NCBI GenBank assembly: GCA_963971575.1
Contig: OZ020623.1
Location: forward strand, 12,774,980-12,838,979
Reading direction: 5' to 3'
Origin: Liopterus haemorrhoidalis
Taxonomy: Eukaryota > Arthropoda > Insecta > Coleoptera > Dytiscidae
Length of the DNA: 64,000 nucleotides
In this document: piece by piece, positions 24,124 through 33,643 of the stretch
Layout: every line of letters starts with the position of its first letter
Numbering within the stretch: the stretch's first letter is position 1
Notes under the pieces: generated by a model
Told to the model about the DNA's origin: nothing
The model's input: the letters and a program-made list of their open reading frames with translations, nothing else
Database searches by the model: none
Program-made: the position numbers and the translations under genes

Positions 24124-24260
24124 TGTGGGTCAAAAAGTTGTAGAAGTATGCCAAACTTCAACTTTATAGGTCCCACCGCTTAGCCATTATTTCTTCCGAA
24201 CAGACAGATGACTGATGTTATAAGGTTTGTTTGATCATATCGACCAAAGCCTAAAAAACA
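24124..24260 (+). repeat. CAGACAGA-type dispersed repeat copy
   Basis: GTGGGTCAAAAAGTTGTAGA, ATGCCAAACTTCAACTTT, CCGAACAGACAGATGACTG and GTTATAAGG occur in the same order at 29517-29675 with a longer (GACA)n run. Confidence 0.65.
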
Positions 24261-24413
24261 GATATTCTCCCAGAATTTTTATAATCTGTACAAAATGTAC
24301 TTATGTCTATTTTAACTTAGTAACTGTTTTTAACAGTTTTTGATGAGTATATTTTTGGAATACATTAGCAATCGAAGTTTATTTCTACATGAAATAAACA
24401 CAATAGATCTTAC

Positions 24414-24552
24414 CAGATGGTCCCGCTGCTGGGGTATAAATGAATGAATGTGCTTCACTGTTTTTGCCACTTGAAATTACGAATAACCGAACTGTTACCG
24501 GTTCGGCTATATCTTGTCGTACGTAAGGAGGTACAACACACACTAAGTGGGT
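24414..24552 (-). CDS. NFAT: NFAT exon 7 (second half of the IPT/TIG domain)
   Basis: The acceptor CTTTTCAG lies above 24552; the donor CTG|GTAAGA is at 24414. In phase with exon 6 it reads THLVCVVPPYVRQDIAEPVT, then VRLFVISSGKNSEAHSFIYT and PAAGPS. The pattern VPPY...PVxVxxxVxSxGKxSxxHxFxYTP is the conserved second half of the NFAT IPT domain, an immunoglobulin-like fold that carries part of the dimer interface and DNA-backbone contacts. One base is carried over to exon 8. A 21-kb intron follows. Confidence 0.95.
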
Positions 24553-25658
24553 CTGAAAAGAAAAATAAATATGTAATTTTGTCCATTTATAACAATAGAG
24601 ATGTTAATATTGGTACAAAGGTAGTCTTAGGTCAGGATTGCGACACCTAGACATTGTGACGTTCAGCTGTTTGATTAAAAAACTATTTGTCAGCGTCTAG
24701 CATATGTTATCCGATTACGTAATGCATACACTGCATTTTCGTAATAAGGATATATTTATCATGACGAATGAATATCGGAACTAGGTAAATCAGTAGTATA
24801 AGCAGAGTTGGGCAAATTGCAATCAAACTAATGATTGACGATTGAGATTAAAAATTTAATTTCAAGACTTGATTAATGAGTAAGGTACATCACTCATAAT
24901 GCAGTTATTCACACTGGTAACTAAATTAAATATTTACTCATTATTATGATTAAATTTTTAGTTATGATTGAAACTAAATTCAGAATTAAGATTTGATTTT
25001 TTCACGAGTTTTCTAATAGACAAGTGCGGCAAAAGGCCTTATGAAACGAGTTTTTTTCACTATTTTTTCTACTTTTCCATTTTCTTTAATTTGATAAATT
25101 TGTATTAATAACAAACAGTATTATCTGTCTCATTTTGTAATACGGAACTAACAGGAAAAGTTCATTTTTTATGTTTTATATTGACAATACATTTATAATA
25201 TTATCATAGTATTGGTTCACACGGATACGCCAAAGTCTGTTTACACCACAACAGTCACCAAAGTAACCAGATCTAGTTTCGTATTACAAATTGAGACAGA
25301 TTATATCATTTTATGCAATATTTGTTATATGTTGGTATCACTGATTTGTTGTTTTGAAATATGCTGTCAGCTGTCAGTACCCCACCATATTGCAGTAAAT
25401 ACCTTGCAAAATTTACTTCCCTGGAAGTCAAAAGAGGCATACGACAGAGAATATAACTTATTTGGGGAATTTGGTTCATTGAACACCTCTATAATATTGG
25501 GGGGAGAGGAAGTTACCTCATATACCAAAAAAGGAAAAGAAGGGACGTCCTCCTGGCTTTGAAGGATCTACAACCCAATTTCAGAAGGAATTTCCGCAAG
25601 AGAGATAGTTAAAAAAAACAAATGATAAATATGAGTGGGGTGGGGGGGGGGGTTTCTT
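24553..25658. other. NFAT intron 6, unassigned
   Basis: GAGTTGGGCAAATTGCAATC near 24805 resembles a hAT-type end without a partner. A 116-codon ORF (25212-25562) ending NLLPWKSKEAYDREYNLFGE has no family I recognise. A poly-G run lies at 25638-25651. Confidence 0.35.
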
Positions 25659-26143
25659 AGTTCTACTACGTGTTTACTGTTCTATTCGGATTTACAAAAA
25701 TATTAGGGGCATTAAATTAATAAACTTCAATATCTTGCATATAATCATTCATGAAAAAAAAAAGTGTAAGAATCTTTATTTGTAGAAAATTTTAAAATCT
25801 GCAAGTTTTATTCAAACAAATTTTACGTTAAGTTTACTCTTTCAAAATTAAATGCGGTCCCGTCATTTAATAATCGGACATTTTTCGTGAATCCGTTATA
25901 CATTATACATTGTGTGCTATTTCTTTTCCCTTTTTTTTTAACCATAAAGTTGCCATATCAAATACAAACACGACATTTTCGTGTGACGCGATGTACGTTC
26001 GTACAAAAGCGACATTTTCATGTTACGCGATGTACGTTTGTACGAACAATGTGTACGTACGTACGAACATAGGATCCGTAATTAATCATGTACTTATCAT
26101 CGAACGTACGTTAAGCGGATGCACGTTAAGCGAGCGTTGACTG
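25659..26143 (+). mobile_element. Tigger/pogo-like element, copy 2 (right part only)
   Basis: Aligns with the last ~470 bp of copies 1 and 3, including the GTACGTTCGTACAAAAGCG region and the terminal GAGCGTTGACTG followed by TA. The left end and any coding sequence are missing. Its right end lies 23 bp from the exon 6 splice donor. Confidence 0.85.
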
Positions 26144-26168
26144 TATATATTATTTGACTTTGTTTTAC

Positions 26169-26377
26169 CTGTTGTAAATATTCTTTATCAGGTGATACAC
26201 ATTCTTCCCAGATGATTTCACTTTCTCTGGAGCCATCGAAGACGTTCCCCGCTTGTTGGAAAACCACCTTCGTATCCTTCAGGAAATTCTTGCCAAGGAT
26301 GAACAGCTCCAGACCACCAGACACGGGACAGGACGTCAGGGACTTTTTACAGATTTCTGGAATACCTGGGGGTTGAG
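26169..26377 (-). CDS. NFAT: NFAT exon 6 (first half of the IPT/TIG domain)
   Basis: The acceptor TTGTTTTAG is just above 26377; the donor CAACAG|GTAAAA is at 26169. Two bases complete a Thr codon from exon 5, then 69 codons read QPPGIPEICKKSLTSCPVSG, LELFILGKNFLKDTKVVFQQ and ESEIIWEECVSPDKEYLQQ. PPGxPEIxKKSLxSCxVxG followed by LFILGKNFLKxTKVxFQ is the NFAT IPT signature and is very close to the vertebrate NFAT5 form. In the model this is residues 336-405. Confidence 0.96.
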
Positions 26378-26454
26378 CTAAAACAAATAAATAAATTTTT
26401 ACATATACAGAACCGTAACTGACTCACTTAGATATAATCAACACCCAAACCAAA

Positions 26455-27080
26455 CCCATGGACCTACAAATATAAAATTTGGGGTTTATATTTCCTTCAA
26501 GATGTAAGCACCAATTAAGAAGGGATTTTTCGAAATTCGACCTCCAAGAGGATTTCACGGATTCCTCAATATCTTTTAGGCTCGATGAGATACCGATTTT
26601 GCAACAAAGGTTACCAATACAAATGTTTAAAAATATATTTCCTATTTGCCCTAATCAAGCTCAGTGAATTATAGTTTCTTTTATATTTTCTATGTTCGTT
26701 GAGTTATAACGTTCGTTCTAGGCATATAGGTGTTTCGTTACATTCTTTATAAAGTGTTTAGACGGTTTTTTTCGCCCCTAAAGAGATAAATTAGAATTTT
26801 TTATTCGATAGAACGCCTCCTGGACCTAGAAACATGAAATTTGGAAAGTACATTTCTTTCAAGGCGTGAGTAACCATTACGAAAGCATTTTTCGAAATTT
26901 GACCCTTAAGAGGGTGAAAAAAATATATTTTCACGGATTCCTCGATATCATTTAGGCCAGATGAAACTTGGTTTTTGCTTACAAAGTTTACCCATTCACA
27001 TATATTAAATAAAATTTAGGATTTTGCTATAATCAACCCGTAATGGGACGATTCTAGATTAAGGGTGAATTATAGAACCC
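26455..27080. repeat. Two diverged copies of a ~250-bp intronic repeat
   Basis: 26460-26670 and 26815-27080 share TTTCTTTCAAG(A/G)(T/C)GTAAG-type, TTTTTCGAAATT(C/T)GACC, AAGAGG, CACGGATTCCTC(A/G)ATATC and TTTTGC blocks in the same order, then AATTATAG. No ends or duplications were found. Confidence 0.65.
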
Positions 27081-27122
27081 TTCGTATCTGCTTTGTTTGT
27101 TATGTTATAATTAAGTACTTAC

Positions 27123-27462
27123 TGCAAACAATAGGTTGTGAACAAACTTGAAGTGTTTCAGTACTACCATCTTCATTAGTAATACTAGTCCTAAAAACCA
27201 TTCTGCATCGCGTACTTTTCTTCTTATTCCTACTTCCTATTTGTTCTGGAAATCGATGTTCAACATCGACATTTCTTTCTTTGAGTATTCCCACACAATC
27301 ACAAGTTGCTATCATTTCTTTAGATGGTTCCAATTCCACTTCAATGACTATGGTACCTTCAATTTTTTTCTCTATACAGGGTGTTGAATTTTTCCCACTA
27401 ACTCGACAGGCTTGGTAAAACATGTGTGGGGCTACACGACCTTGGTCCGTACCAATGAAGAC
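27123..27462 (-). CDS. NFAT: NFAT exon 5 (main part of the Rel-homology domain)
   Basis: The acceptor TATTTTTCAG is above 27462; the donor TGCA|GTAAGT is at 27123. The 113 codons read [57 protein letters not shown], then [20 protein letters not shown] and QVCSQPIVC. HxFYQACRVxGKNxTPCxEKxIEGTxVIEVxLxP and CVGILKxRNxDVE are the hallmark blocks of NFAT RHDs. KKKSTRxRxVFR lies in the conserved DNA-facing part. Residues 223-335; one base is shared with exon 6. Confidence 0.97.
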
Positions 27463-27860
27463 CTGAAAAATATCAAGTATGAATTACACATTTCAGGGTT
27501 GCGTAGGTATATAGTAAGTGAAAGAGAACAATAGTGTATTCCACTATCGGGCATTAATGGTCTTGTAGCGATAATGTCAAATATTATTTATTTATTTTTA
27601 TGTAATAGTAGGCTTAAGCTGGGACCAGATAAGCGAGCCGATTCTGTAATGTACCGCGTAATGTAACATTTTTGTCTGGATAACATGCACAAGCCGAGCG
27701 GTTAACAAAGTTAATCCTCTCTGCATCGGTTTTTGGTCATCCAACAACGTTGGTAAACTGATCGAATTATCGAATAAAAATAAATATAGGCAGGAATCAA
27801 TTATTAAAATTTGCATGATTCAGCGTATATTAACAAAACAAAAACGTTTCTTGATTATAC
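27463..27860. other. NFAT intron 4, unassigned
   Basis: CAGGGTTGCGTAGGTATATA at about 27501 resembles the reverse of the CCTACAAAACCCT end of the dispersed CAGACAGA repeat. Otherwise nothing. Confidence 0.35.
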
Positions 27861-28385
27861 ATAGGAAATCCTAAAAAGGTGCTTAATGCGTGACGTTTCA
27901 AAATTAATATCGGGCCGGGTACGGCCCGCGGGCCATTTGCTGGACATCAATGGTATAGCTGTTTCTGATTAAAGCTAGGAAATCCTAAAAAGACGCTCAA
28001 TGCGTGTCTGTTAAAAATTAGTATCGGACCGGATACGGCCCGTGGGCCATATGCTGGACATCAATGGTATAGCTGTTTCTGATTATACCTAGGAAATCCT
28101 AAAGCCGCTCAATGCGTGTCGTTTAAAAATTAGTATCGGACCGGATACGGCCCGCAGGCCATACGCTGGACATGGATGGTATAGCAGTTTCTGATTAAAC
28201 CTAGGAAATCCTAAAAAGCTGCTTAATGCGTGTCGTTTAAAAATTAATAACGGGCCAGGTACAGCCCGCGGGCCATATGCTGGACCTCAATGGTATAGCT
28301 GTTTCTGATTATACCTAGGAAATTCTAAAAAGCCGCTCAATGCGTGTCGTCTAAAAATAAGTATAGGGCCGGAGAGTCCCGCGGG
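27861..28385. repeat. Five tandem units of a 114-bp GC-containing repeat
   Basis: CTAGGAAATCCTAAAAAG recurs at about 27862, 27976, 28090, 28202 and 28316, spaced 112-114 bp. Each unit carries GCTCAATGCGTGTCGTTTAA, ACGGCCCGCGGGCCAT, GCTGGACATCAATGG and TATAGCTGTTTCTGATTA. The palindromic GCCCGCGGGC block resembles hAT subterminal motifs. The last unit is partial. No CRISPR-like spacers: the whole unit repeats. Confidence 0.9.
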
Positions 28386-28784
28386 CATAACGTTAATTGA
28401 CACAACATTCTTTAATTAAGCCAAGGTATATACTGACTGGAGAGCTAAGAGCTATATTCTCGCTAAGGCTAAACACATAGTGAAGCAGAGAGCAAAGCAG
28501 CGATGAAAGCGGAGAGCAAAGCGGCGAAATTAAATAAATGAATTTCTGTTAACACGCGCATAGTGGAGCGTACTGCAGCGAGGTTATATCGTGTTATAGT
28601 CGAGCAAAGCGACGCGTTCATACAATTTTGATTTCTCTGCTATCATCGTTGCTAAAATAGTTGTTTAAAATGGATATTGAGGCATTTATAAGTAGTTCTC
28701 ATTTATAAGACGCATTTATAGTAGGTTTCGATTGAAATTTGTTCAATTTTTTACCAATTTATGTTGAATTTATTATCCAGATAT
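28386..28784. other. Intron, unassigned; short AAAGCGG-type repeats
   Basis: 28470-28615 has irregular GAGAGCAAAGC(A/G)GCG and GGAGCG steps. No function recognised. Confidence 0.3.
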
Positions 28785-28855
28785 AAATAAATAAATAAAT
28801 AATGTAAAATCTCTGACTTCGTTTTACATTATTTATTTATTTATTTATTTATATT
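28785..28855. repeat. Near-perfect hairpin palindrome with ~30-bp arms
   Basis: ATATAAATAAATAAATAAAT followed by AATGTAAAA faces TTTTACATT followed by ATTTATTTATTTATTTATTT, with about 12 bp between (TCTCTGACTTCG). The arms pair almost perfectly. Confidence 0.85.
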
Positions 28856-29023
28856 TCAACACATTGCTTTTTTATATAATGACCCGTTTTTTATCTACTT
28901 CACCATTACACTTAACACTATTATCTCAGGTATGGTTTACAATGTTATACTTATATTATTATTATATTCATTTATTGTTATACGATGTACACTTATACTG
29001 TATTTTGATTTTCCTGTATGTAG

Positions 29024-29066
29024 CAGCTCTGATGAAGGAATAAACTATTCCGAAACTGGTCAGCTG
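29024..29066 (+). ncRNA. Hammerhead-ribozyme-like motif (type I, minimal)
   Basis: The elements occur in the right order. Stem I 5' arm CAGCT (29024-29028); core CTGATGA (29029-29035); one extra A; stem II GGAATA / TATTCC with an AAC loop (29037-29051); core GAAA (29052-29055); a two-pair stem III closed by a TG loop; cleavage triplet GTC ending at 29061; stem I 3' arm AGCTG (29062-29066). Cleavage would be expected after C29061. Established: minimal type I hammerheads with very short stem III are known in Penelope-like retroelements of animals. The extra A between core and stem II departs from consensus and may lower or abolish activity. No Penelope coding sequence is seen nearby. Confidence 0.6.
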
Positions 29067-29099
29067 TAGATAGTTGTTTTTATTTATGTCCGATATCCG

Positions 29100-29226
29100 T
29101 ACAACCTTTCCACTTCTAACAATAATAATACAAATAAAAATCGCCGATTATCAAAACCGATTAATCGGTCAAAATGGCCGATATGGCCGATTACCGATTA
29201 TCCTCCAATTAAACGGTTCAACCCTA
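29100..29226. repeat. Probable hAT-type transposon end
   Basis: GCCGATTATCAAAACCG, ATTAATCGG, ATGGCCGATATGGCCG and ATTACCGATTATCCTCC lead to GGTTCAACCCTA. Repeated CCGATTA blocks next to a CAACCCTA terminus are typical of hAT ends. No matching left end was found. Confidence 0.45.
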
Positions 29227-29259
29227 CTTTAAATTCTTACTATACTTGAAAGCCCTTAC

Positions 29260-29411
29260 TTGTAACGTGGTGGGTTTTTCATATCCTATCAATTTGACTA
29301 TGGGGAAGCTATTTCCACTTCTATCTTTAACTGCGCCACGACTACCTTCTGTCTGATATCTCGCTCTATGTTGTTGCTCCGGCTGACTCATGATTTGTAG
29401 ATGAAATTTAC
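29260..29411 (-). CDS. NFAT: NFAT exon 4 (N-terminal RHD, DNA-recognition loop)
   Basis: The acceptor TTTGTTTTCAG is above 29411; the donor TTACAA|GTAAGG is at 29260. Fifty codons read [40 protein letters not shown] and [10 protein letters not shown]. HRARYxTEGSRGxVKDR is the Rel-family base-contacting loop in its NFAT form (residues 187-197 of the model). Its Arg and Glu residues are those that read the GGAAA half-site in known NFAT structures. The length matches the corresponding vertebrate segment. Confidence 0.97.
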
Positions 29412-29516
29412 CTGAAAACAAACAAAAAAGTATGAAATTTCACATATTTCATGGTTTTGTACGAATTGTTTATACTTTTCAAGTGATGTTCTTTTAACTC
29501 ATAATAATTTTCTTAT

Positions 29517-30175
29517 ATGTGGGTCAAGAGTTGTACAAGCATGCCAAATTTAAACTTTCTATGTTTAGCCGTTTGGCCACAATTTCTACCGAACATTCAG
29601 ACAAACAGACGGACAGACAGACAGACAGACAGAAGGCAGGCGTGCAGACAGACAGACACACATGAGTGACGTTATAAGGGTTTTTTTTACTTGCCCGACC
29701 TTAATATATAAGGGGCAAGTATTGTAATCGAGATTTTGACTGATGACCACGTGTCATGGTCCAGGTAATCCAAAAAACCTATTTTGGAGAGTGCCGTCCG
29801 TATGTGTGTGTGTCTGTGTGTATACACGATAACTCAAAAACGGTTTAACTTAAAGAGTTCGTTCTGGTACTAAAAAATTCTCCTAATAATTCGGAAGAAC
29901 CCTATTGTTTTTTATTAAAATCCAAAACCGGAAACGGAAGTTATTAAACATTAAAATTTAAAAAAATTCGTAACTAGTAAACCTAGCCTTGGACAAAAAA
30001 TTGTATAGGACATAATTTGATGTATTTTTGAAGATTTACCTAAATCTTTTTTTAAATTAAAAAAAAATATATGTATTTTTTTTTTATTATTCTTTTTTTT
30101 TATGGGAGGGCAAGTCTAGCGGAGGTCTTCCTTCGCCACTGGTTTTTTTGGTGATACCTACAAAACCCTATAAAG
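29517..30175 (+). repeat. CAGACAGA-type dispersed repeat split by a second repeat
   Basis: 29517-29690 matches 24124-24240 but has an expanded (GACA)n run at 29594-29660. After GTTATAAGG the copy is interrupted at about 29692 by a ~455-bp block starting TTGCCCGACCTTAATATATA, and resumes at 30151 with GTGATACCTACAAAACCCTA. The inserted block starts like the (GACA) family ends at 58.04 and 61.5 kb. Confidence 0.65.
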
Positions 30176-30195
30176 GAAATAAGAAGTTGTCGAAA

Positions 30196-30400
30196 AATGT
30201 TAAAACATTTTGAAATCGGACACTCAAAATACGTGAACTCCATTGTGACAGGGGACGAAACATGGTTTTATTATTATGATGTGCCATCAAAGTTAAGAAA
30301 CAAGATAAGGCTCTTTGAAGACGACGAAACTCCAACCGTAGTAAAACAATCAAATCAGTGCGAAGACCTTCCAAATATGGTGGAGATCAATTAACAGAAG
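30196..30400 (+). pseudogene. Mariner transposase fragment (first catalytic Asp region)
   Basis: Reads LKHFEIGHSKYVNSIVTGDE, TWFYYYDVPSKL and KIRLFEDDETPTVVKQSN. VTGDETWxYYYxPxxK...VFEDxxxPTxVxxS is the first-Asp block of one mariner branch. The remainder is lost here. Confidence 0.75.
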
Positions 30401-31089
30401 ATCTAGCAAGTATTGGTAAACAAAGTACATGGAAAGATCCGACATATAACAGTAACGTAGAGGGCTTGCATACCAAAAGTCAACTCAAATAACATTTTCA
30501 GAAAGAGATAGATTTAGGAAGTAATCTATTGTTTACAATAAAACTTTTATTTACCATAAAATTATCAGTAATCACGTTACCAGACACCTACAGACAATTT
30601 TCTATTAGTTCTGATAATACTGTCTTTATTGCAGTTTATAATTACACTAATCTTTATTACTTTTAAATGACTTACTAGAAAACAATTAATTAGATATAGC
30701 AATAAAACTTGTTTAAAAAAAAAAATACGTTCTAAGTTTAAAGCATTTTCGAAATTAGATTACAATTAATTAGATTAATAATAAATAAAAAATATAAAAT
30801 CTGTAGTTGGACGATTGAATTCTCAACATGATAAAGCGAGGAACTGTTGATGAATCGTAGTGTCTTACTTTTTATATGAAGATACGTATGTGAAAAATTA
30901 TTTAGTGGATCGAATAAATTTCAACAACGTAGGGCGCTAGGTAAGTTTTGAGATACGGCTGTATAAAAAAACATAGCAAGTTTACTCTTGCATCATTAAA
31001 TAGAACATTCAAAACATAATAGATACACTGAGGAATACATTTTATGTAGTCTGTTGTTTGCAGTGCAAATGTAAATTTATCAATACATA
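30401..31089. other. Intron, unassigned
   Basis: AT-rich; nothing recognised. An ORF at 30902-31228 (minus) is the shadow of the mariner fragment that follows. Confidence 0.35.
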
Positions 31090-31590
31090 TACGTGAGCTA
31101 ACAAGTCTCTTTGAAGACGAAGAAACTTCAACCGCGATAAAACAATCAAGATTTGGGAAAAAGAAAATGATTGTCGCATTCTTCGGAAAACGAGGGATTA
31201 TTAGAATTGTTCTAGAAGAGCAAAACACAGTTATGACTAAGTGCTACGTTGAGTTTTGTTTGCCTCAGTTGATTCAGTCTCTTCAAAACTTGCCACATTC
31301 ACGCCTTGACACTTTTTGAAGAATTACTAAAGAATTTTTGAATAATTCTGGACTACAAGTTTTAGAACATCCGTATAGTCCAGATCTTGCTCCTTGTGAT
31401 TTTGGACTTCGCTTCCATCAAGGATAAGCTTAAATGCCGCCATTTTAAGAGCGATGCTGGGCTTCTAGCAGCCTGGAACCAAATCTATGCAGAATTACCA
31501 ACTGCAAAGTGGGAATACATTTTAACACGTGGTTTATACGTATGAGGAAGTGTATTGAACGTGATGGGACGAACTTTGAAAATGTTTAAA
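31090..31590 (+). pseudogene. Second mariner fragment of the same branch (catalytic C-terminal half)
   Basis: Reads SLFEDEETSTAIKQS, KKKMIVAFFGKRGI and RIVLEEQNTVMTK, then after stops HPYSPDLAPCDFGL and MRKCIERDGTNFENV. YSPDLAPCDF holds the third catalytic position. Frame breaks and stops are scattered. It overlaps in content the end of the 30196-30400 fragment (FEDxET), so the two are separate copies or a duplicated one. Confidence 0.75.
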
Positions 31591-31956
31591 AAGTAAGCCC
31601 GTATCTATGAACTTACGTATAATTTTGCAACAGCAACAAAACAAACAACAAGCATTACACAGGTCAACAAAAAAAAAATTTTTTTTTAATCTTTATTGAC
31701 TATTTTTTGATTCTTTATATCGAAAAATAACTAAGAGCTTCGTTTATTTTTGAAAAACTTTGCTTTTGTACATTTTACAACGAGCAATATATATTTATTT
31801 ATTTTTATGACCATATAAGGAGAAGCGCGTTATATTAAGTAAAGGTGGGGACGAGCGGGTGGAAAGCCAGTGGCATTTCACTTACGTGGTTCATAGTCGG
31901 TATGCGCATGCGCATTGCAGCGATACAATGCATTTTGTGTAGCGGCAGATCCAAAA
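31591..31956. other. Intron; 5' flank of a mobile-type ORF relic
   Basis: CACAGGTCAACAAAAAAAAA at about 31658 faces TGTTGACCGGTGTTATC at 33017, a possible inverted-repeat pair for the relic in between. Positions 31845-31940 are GC-richer, as in a 5'UTR. Confidence 0.35.
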
Positions 31957-32757
31957 ATGGCGTCAAAAATTTGTAAACACGAGGTAGACTCATCCTGCTA
32001 TATTTGCGGCGAATTTATCAAAACAAGAGAATGGTTGGATTTCTGATGGGAATGCATCGTATCAGAAATCCAACTATCTTAAAATCCCCTATCACTGGCC
32101 AGGTATACTCATCATACTTACTCTCATACTCATACACTAAACTCTCAAGAACCATTTTCACACTTTCGTAATTATCTTTGAGCATTACGGAATGAGCCAA
32201 AGGAAGAGATGGATTGTTATTTTCATTGCGAAGAAGTACAGCTTTTAAACTTTTTGTAGAACTGGTTATGGAAAGACGCCAGTCAGAAGGAATGCATGAG
32301 ATTCCGACCGCCTTGCATAGGCGGTTATACTAAATATCCTTGCTACCTTTATTTTTGTCGGACCACAAATAAAGAAAATAATGGCCAGTGAATAATTTTC
32401 ACAGATACTCAATACTCATGAAAGGAAAGCCTGAAAGCAGTGGTTCATGGTTTTCTCGGAAACAACAGAGCAGACAATTACAAAGAGCTTATTGCAACTA
32501 TGCTTGATAAATTTAAACTCATGGGTTGCAGAATGTCCCTTAAAGTGCATATGTTACATGCGTACTTGGACCAATTTAAAGATAACATGGGAGCCTATTC
32601 GGAAGAACAAGGTGAACGTTTTCATCAACACGTGATGGACTTTGAACGTCGTTATCAGGGGCAATACAATGAGAGTATGATGGGGGACTATATTTGGGGG
32701 CTAATACGAGAAAGTCCATACAATCACAGAAGAAATACGAAAAATAATCATTTCTAA
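31957..32757 (+). pseudogene. Relic of a widespread arthropod mobile-type ORF, internally inverted
   Basis: The plus strand starts MASKICKHEVDSSCYICGEF, IKTR (a CxxC-type N-terminal cysteine motif). At about 32018-32330 the sequence is inverted: the minus strand reads SDWRLSITSSTKSLKAVLLR, PSLPLAHSVMLKDNYESVK and YTWPVIGDFKIVGFLI. From about 32355 the plus strand resumes FVGPQIKKIMASE, a stop and frame change, then GFLGNNRADNYKELIATMLD, AYSEEQGERFHQHVMDFERR, YQGQYNESMMGDYIWGLIR and a stop. I recognise this as a multicopy ORF family of insects without a named function; its copy number suggests mobile origin. A middle section of the family is missing between the inverted block and FVGPQIKK. Confidence 0.7.
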
Positions 32758-33118
32758 ACTTTTTTATATATTCTGTTACAGTAGTTGTTTGTTTCGAATG
32801 GTTTTCTTGTCAATAAAACTGATTCAAATACATAACAAAAGTTTTTATTATTTTTACATACAATAAAGGTCTGAAAAAAGGGAAATTTTCTTAAAATCCG
32901 TAATTTCATTCTGATAGCTACAAAAGTAAACTTTTTCGGGTAAAACTATTTTTTCATTAATTAATAATGTGGAAGAAATAAAAATCAGATATGCAGAACC
33001 CAAACTCAAAATTCCTGTTGACCGGTGTTATCAAGCAACAAACGGAGGGTTAAAAAACAATCTGAAATACTACTTTAACTACGCTTAAAATTATTAAATT
33101 GAATTAAATTGTGTTTAC
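32758..33118. other. NFAT intron 3, 3' flank of the relic
   Basis: Contains AATAAAA-type signals after the relic's stop and the possible right inverted repeat near 33017. Nothing else. Confidence 0.35.
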
Positions 33119-33294
33119 CATTTCTCGACGATGTATTTAGCTGTGTTGTAAGGGTAATTGGTCCATTAGAAGCTATTGATCTCCGTGACACCATTGGCAA
33201 ACATCTGCTTATCACTTTGGGAGTTGTAACTGTCTGACCAACTGCTCTGCTAATGTTCTGTATGCCGGTATTTGGTATCGTTCTTATAATAGTT
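33119..33294 (-). CDS. NFAT: NFAT exon 3 (linker before the RHD)
   Basis: The acceptor TTTTGTTTGCAG is above 33294; the donor AAATG|GTAAAC is at 33119. After completing a Ser codon it reads TIIRTIPNTGIQNISRAVGQ, TVTTPKVISRCLPMVSRRS and SNGPITLTTQLNTSSRN. It is low in acidic residues and rich in Thr, Ser, Arg and Ile; no domain is seen. Vertebrate NFAT5 has a comparable basic, Ser/Thr-rich stretch just before the RHD. Phase agreement with exons 2 and 4 is the strongest evidence that it is coding. Confidence 0.85.
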
Positions 33295-33344
33295 CTGCAA
33301 ACAAAATAACAATTGAAACAATAAGTAATTAAATAGAACATATC

Positions 33345-33643
33345 ATATAAAATTCTATTACAACAGATACAAAATTTGAAGTAATGTTTAAACAGCTAGA
33401 ATGGGATAATTTTGGTATTAATATTGACAGCAAAAAGTTGAAAAACCTTCGTTTTGCCGACGACATAGGTGTGTGAGAAACTGCAGAAGATCTAAATATT
33501 ATGCTGCGAGATTTGGAGAAACTCAGTAAAGAAGTAACGTTGACTACGAACATTTCGAAGACAAAAGTTATAACGAACCACATACAAAATAACATCAAAC
33601 TAAAAGATAAAAACTTGGAATATGTCGATGATAAATGTATCTA
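33345..33643 (+). pseudogene. RTE-type reverse transcriptase fragment (FADD box)
   Basis: Reads FEVMFKQLEWDNFGINID, SKKLKNLRFADDIGV, a stop, ETAEDLNIMLRDLEKLSKEV, NISKTKVITNHIQNN and LEYVDDKCIY. LRFADDI is the catalytic motif C of reverse transcriptase; the following helix (A-E-x-L-x-x-M-L-x-x-L) and SKTKVM are as in RTE-clade LINEs. It stops exactly at the left end of the mariner at 33644. Confidence 0.8.

Noticed and set aside
25212..25562. 116-codon ORF in NFAT intron 6
   Set aside because: No recognisable motif, no splice context and no homologous copy in the window; length is possible by chance.
27861..28385. Regularly spaced repeats that could suggest a CRISPR array
   Set aside because: The entire 114-bp unit repeats with no unique spacers, and the genome is eukaryotic. 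The same applies to the 116-bp and 178-bp arrays.
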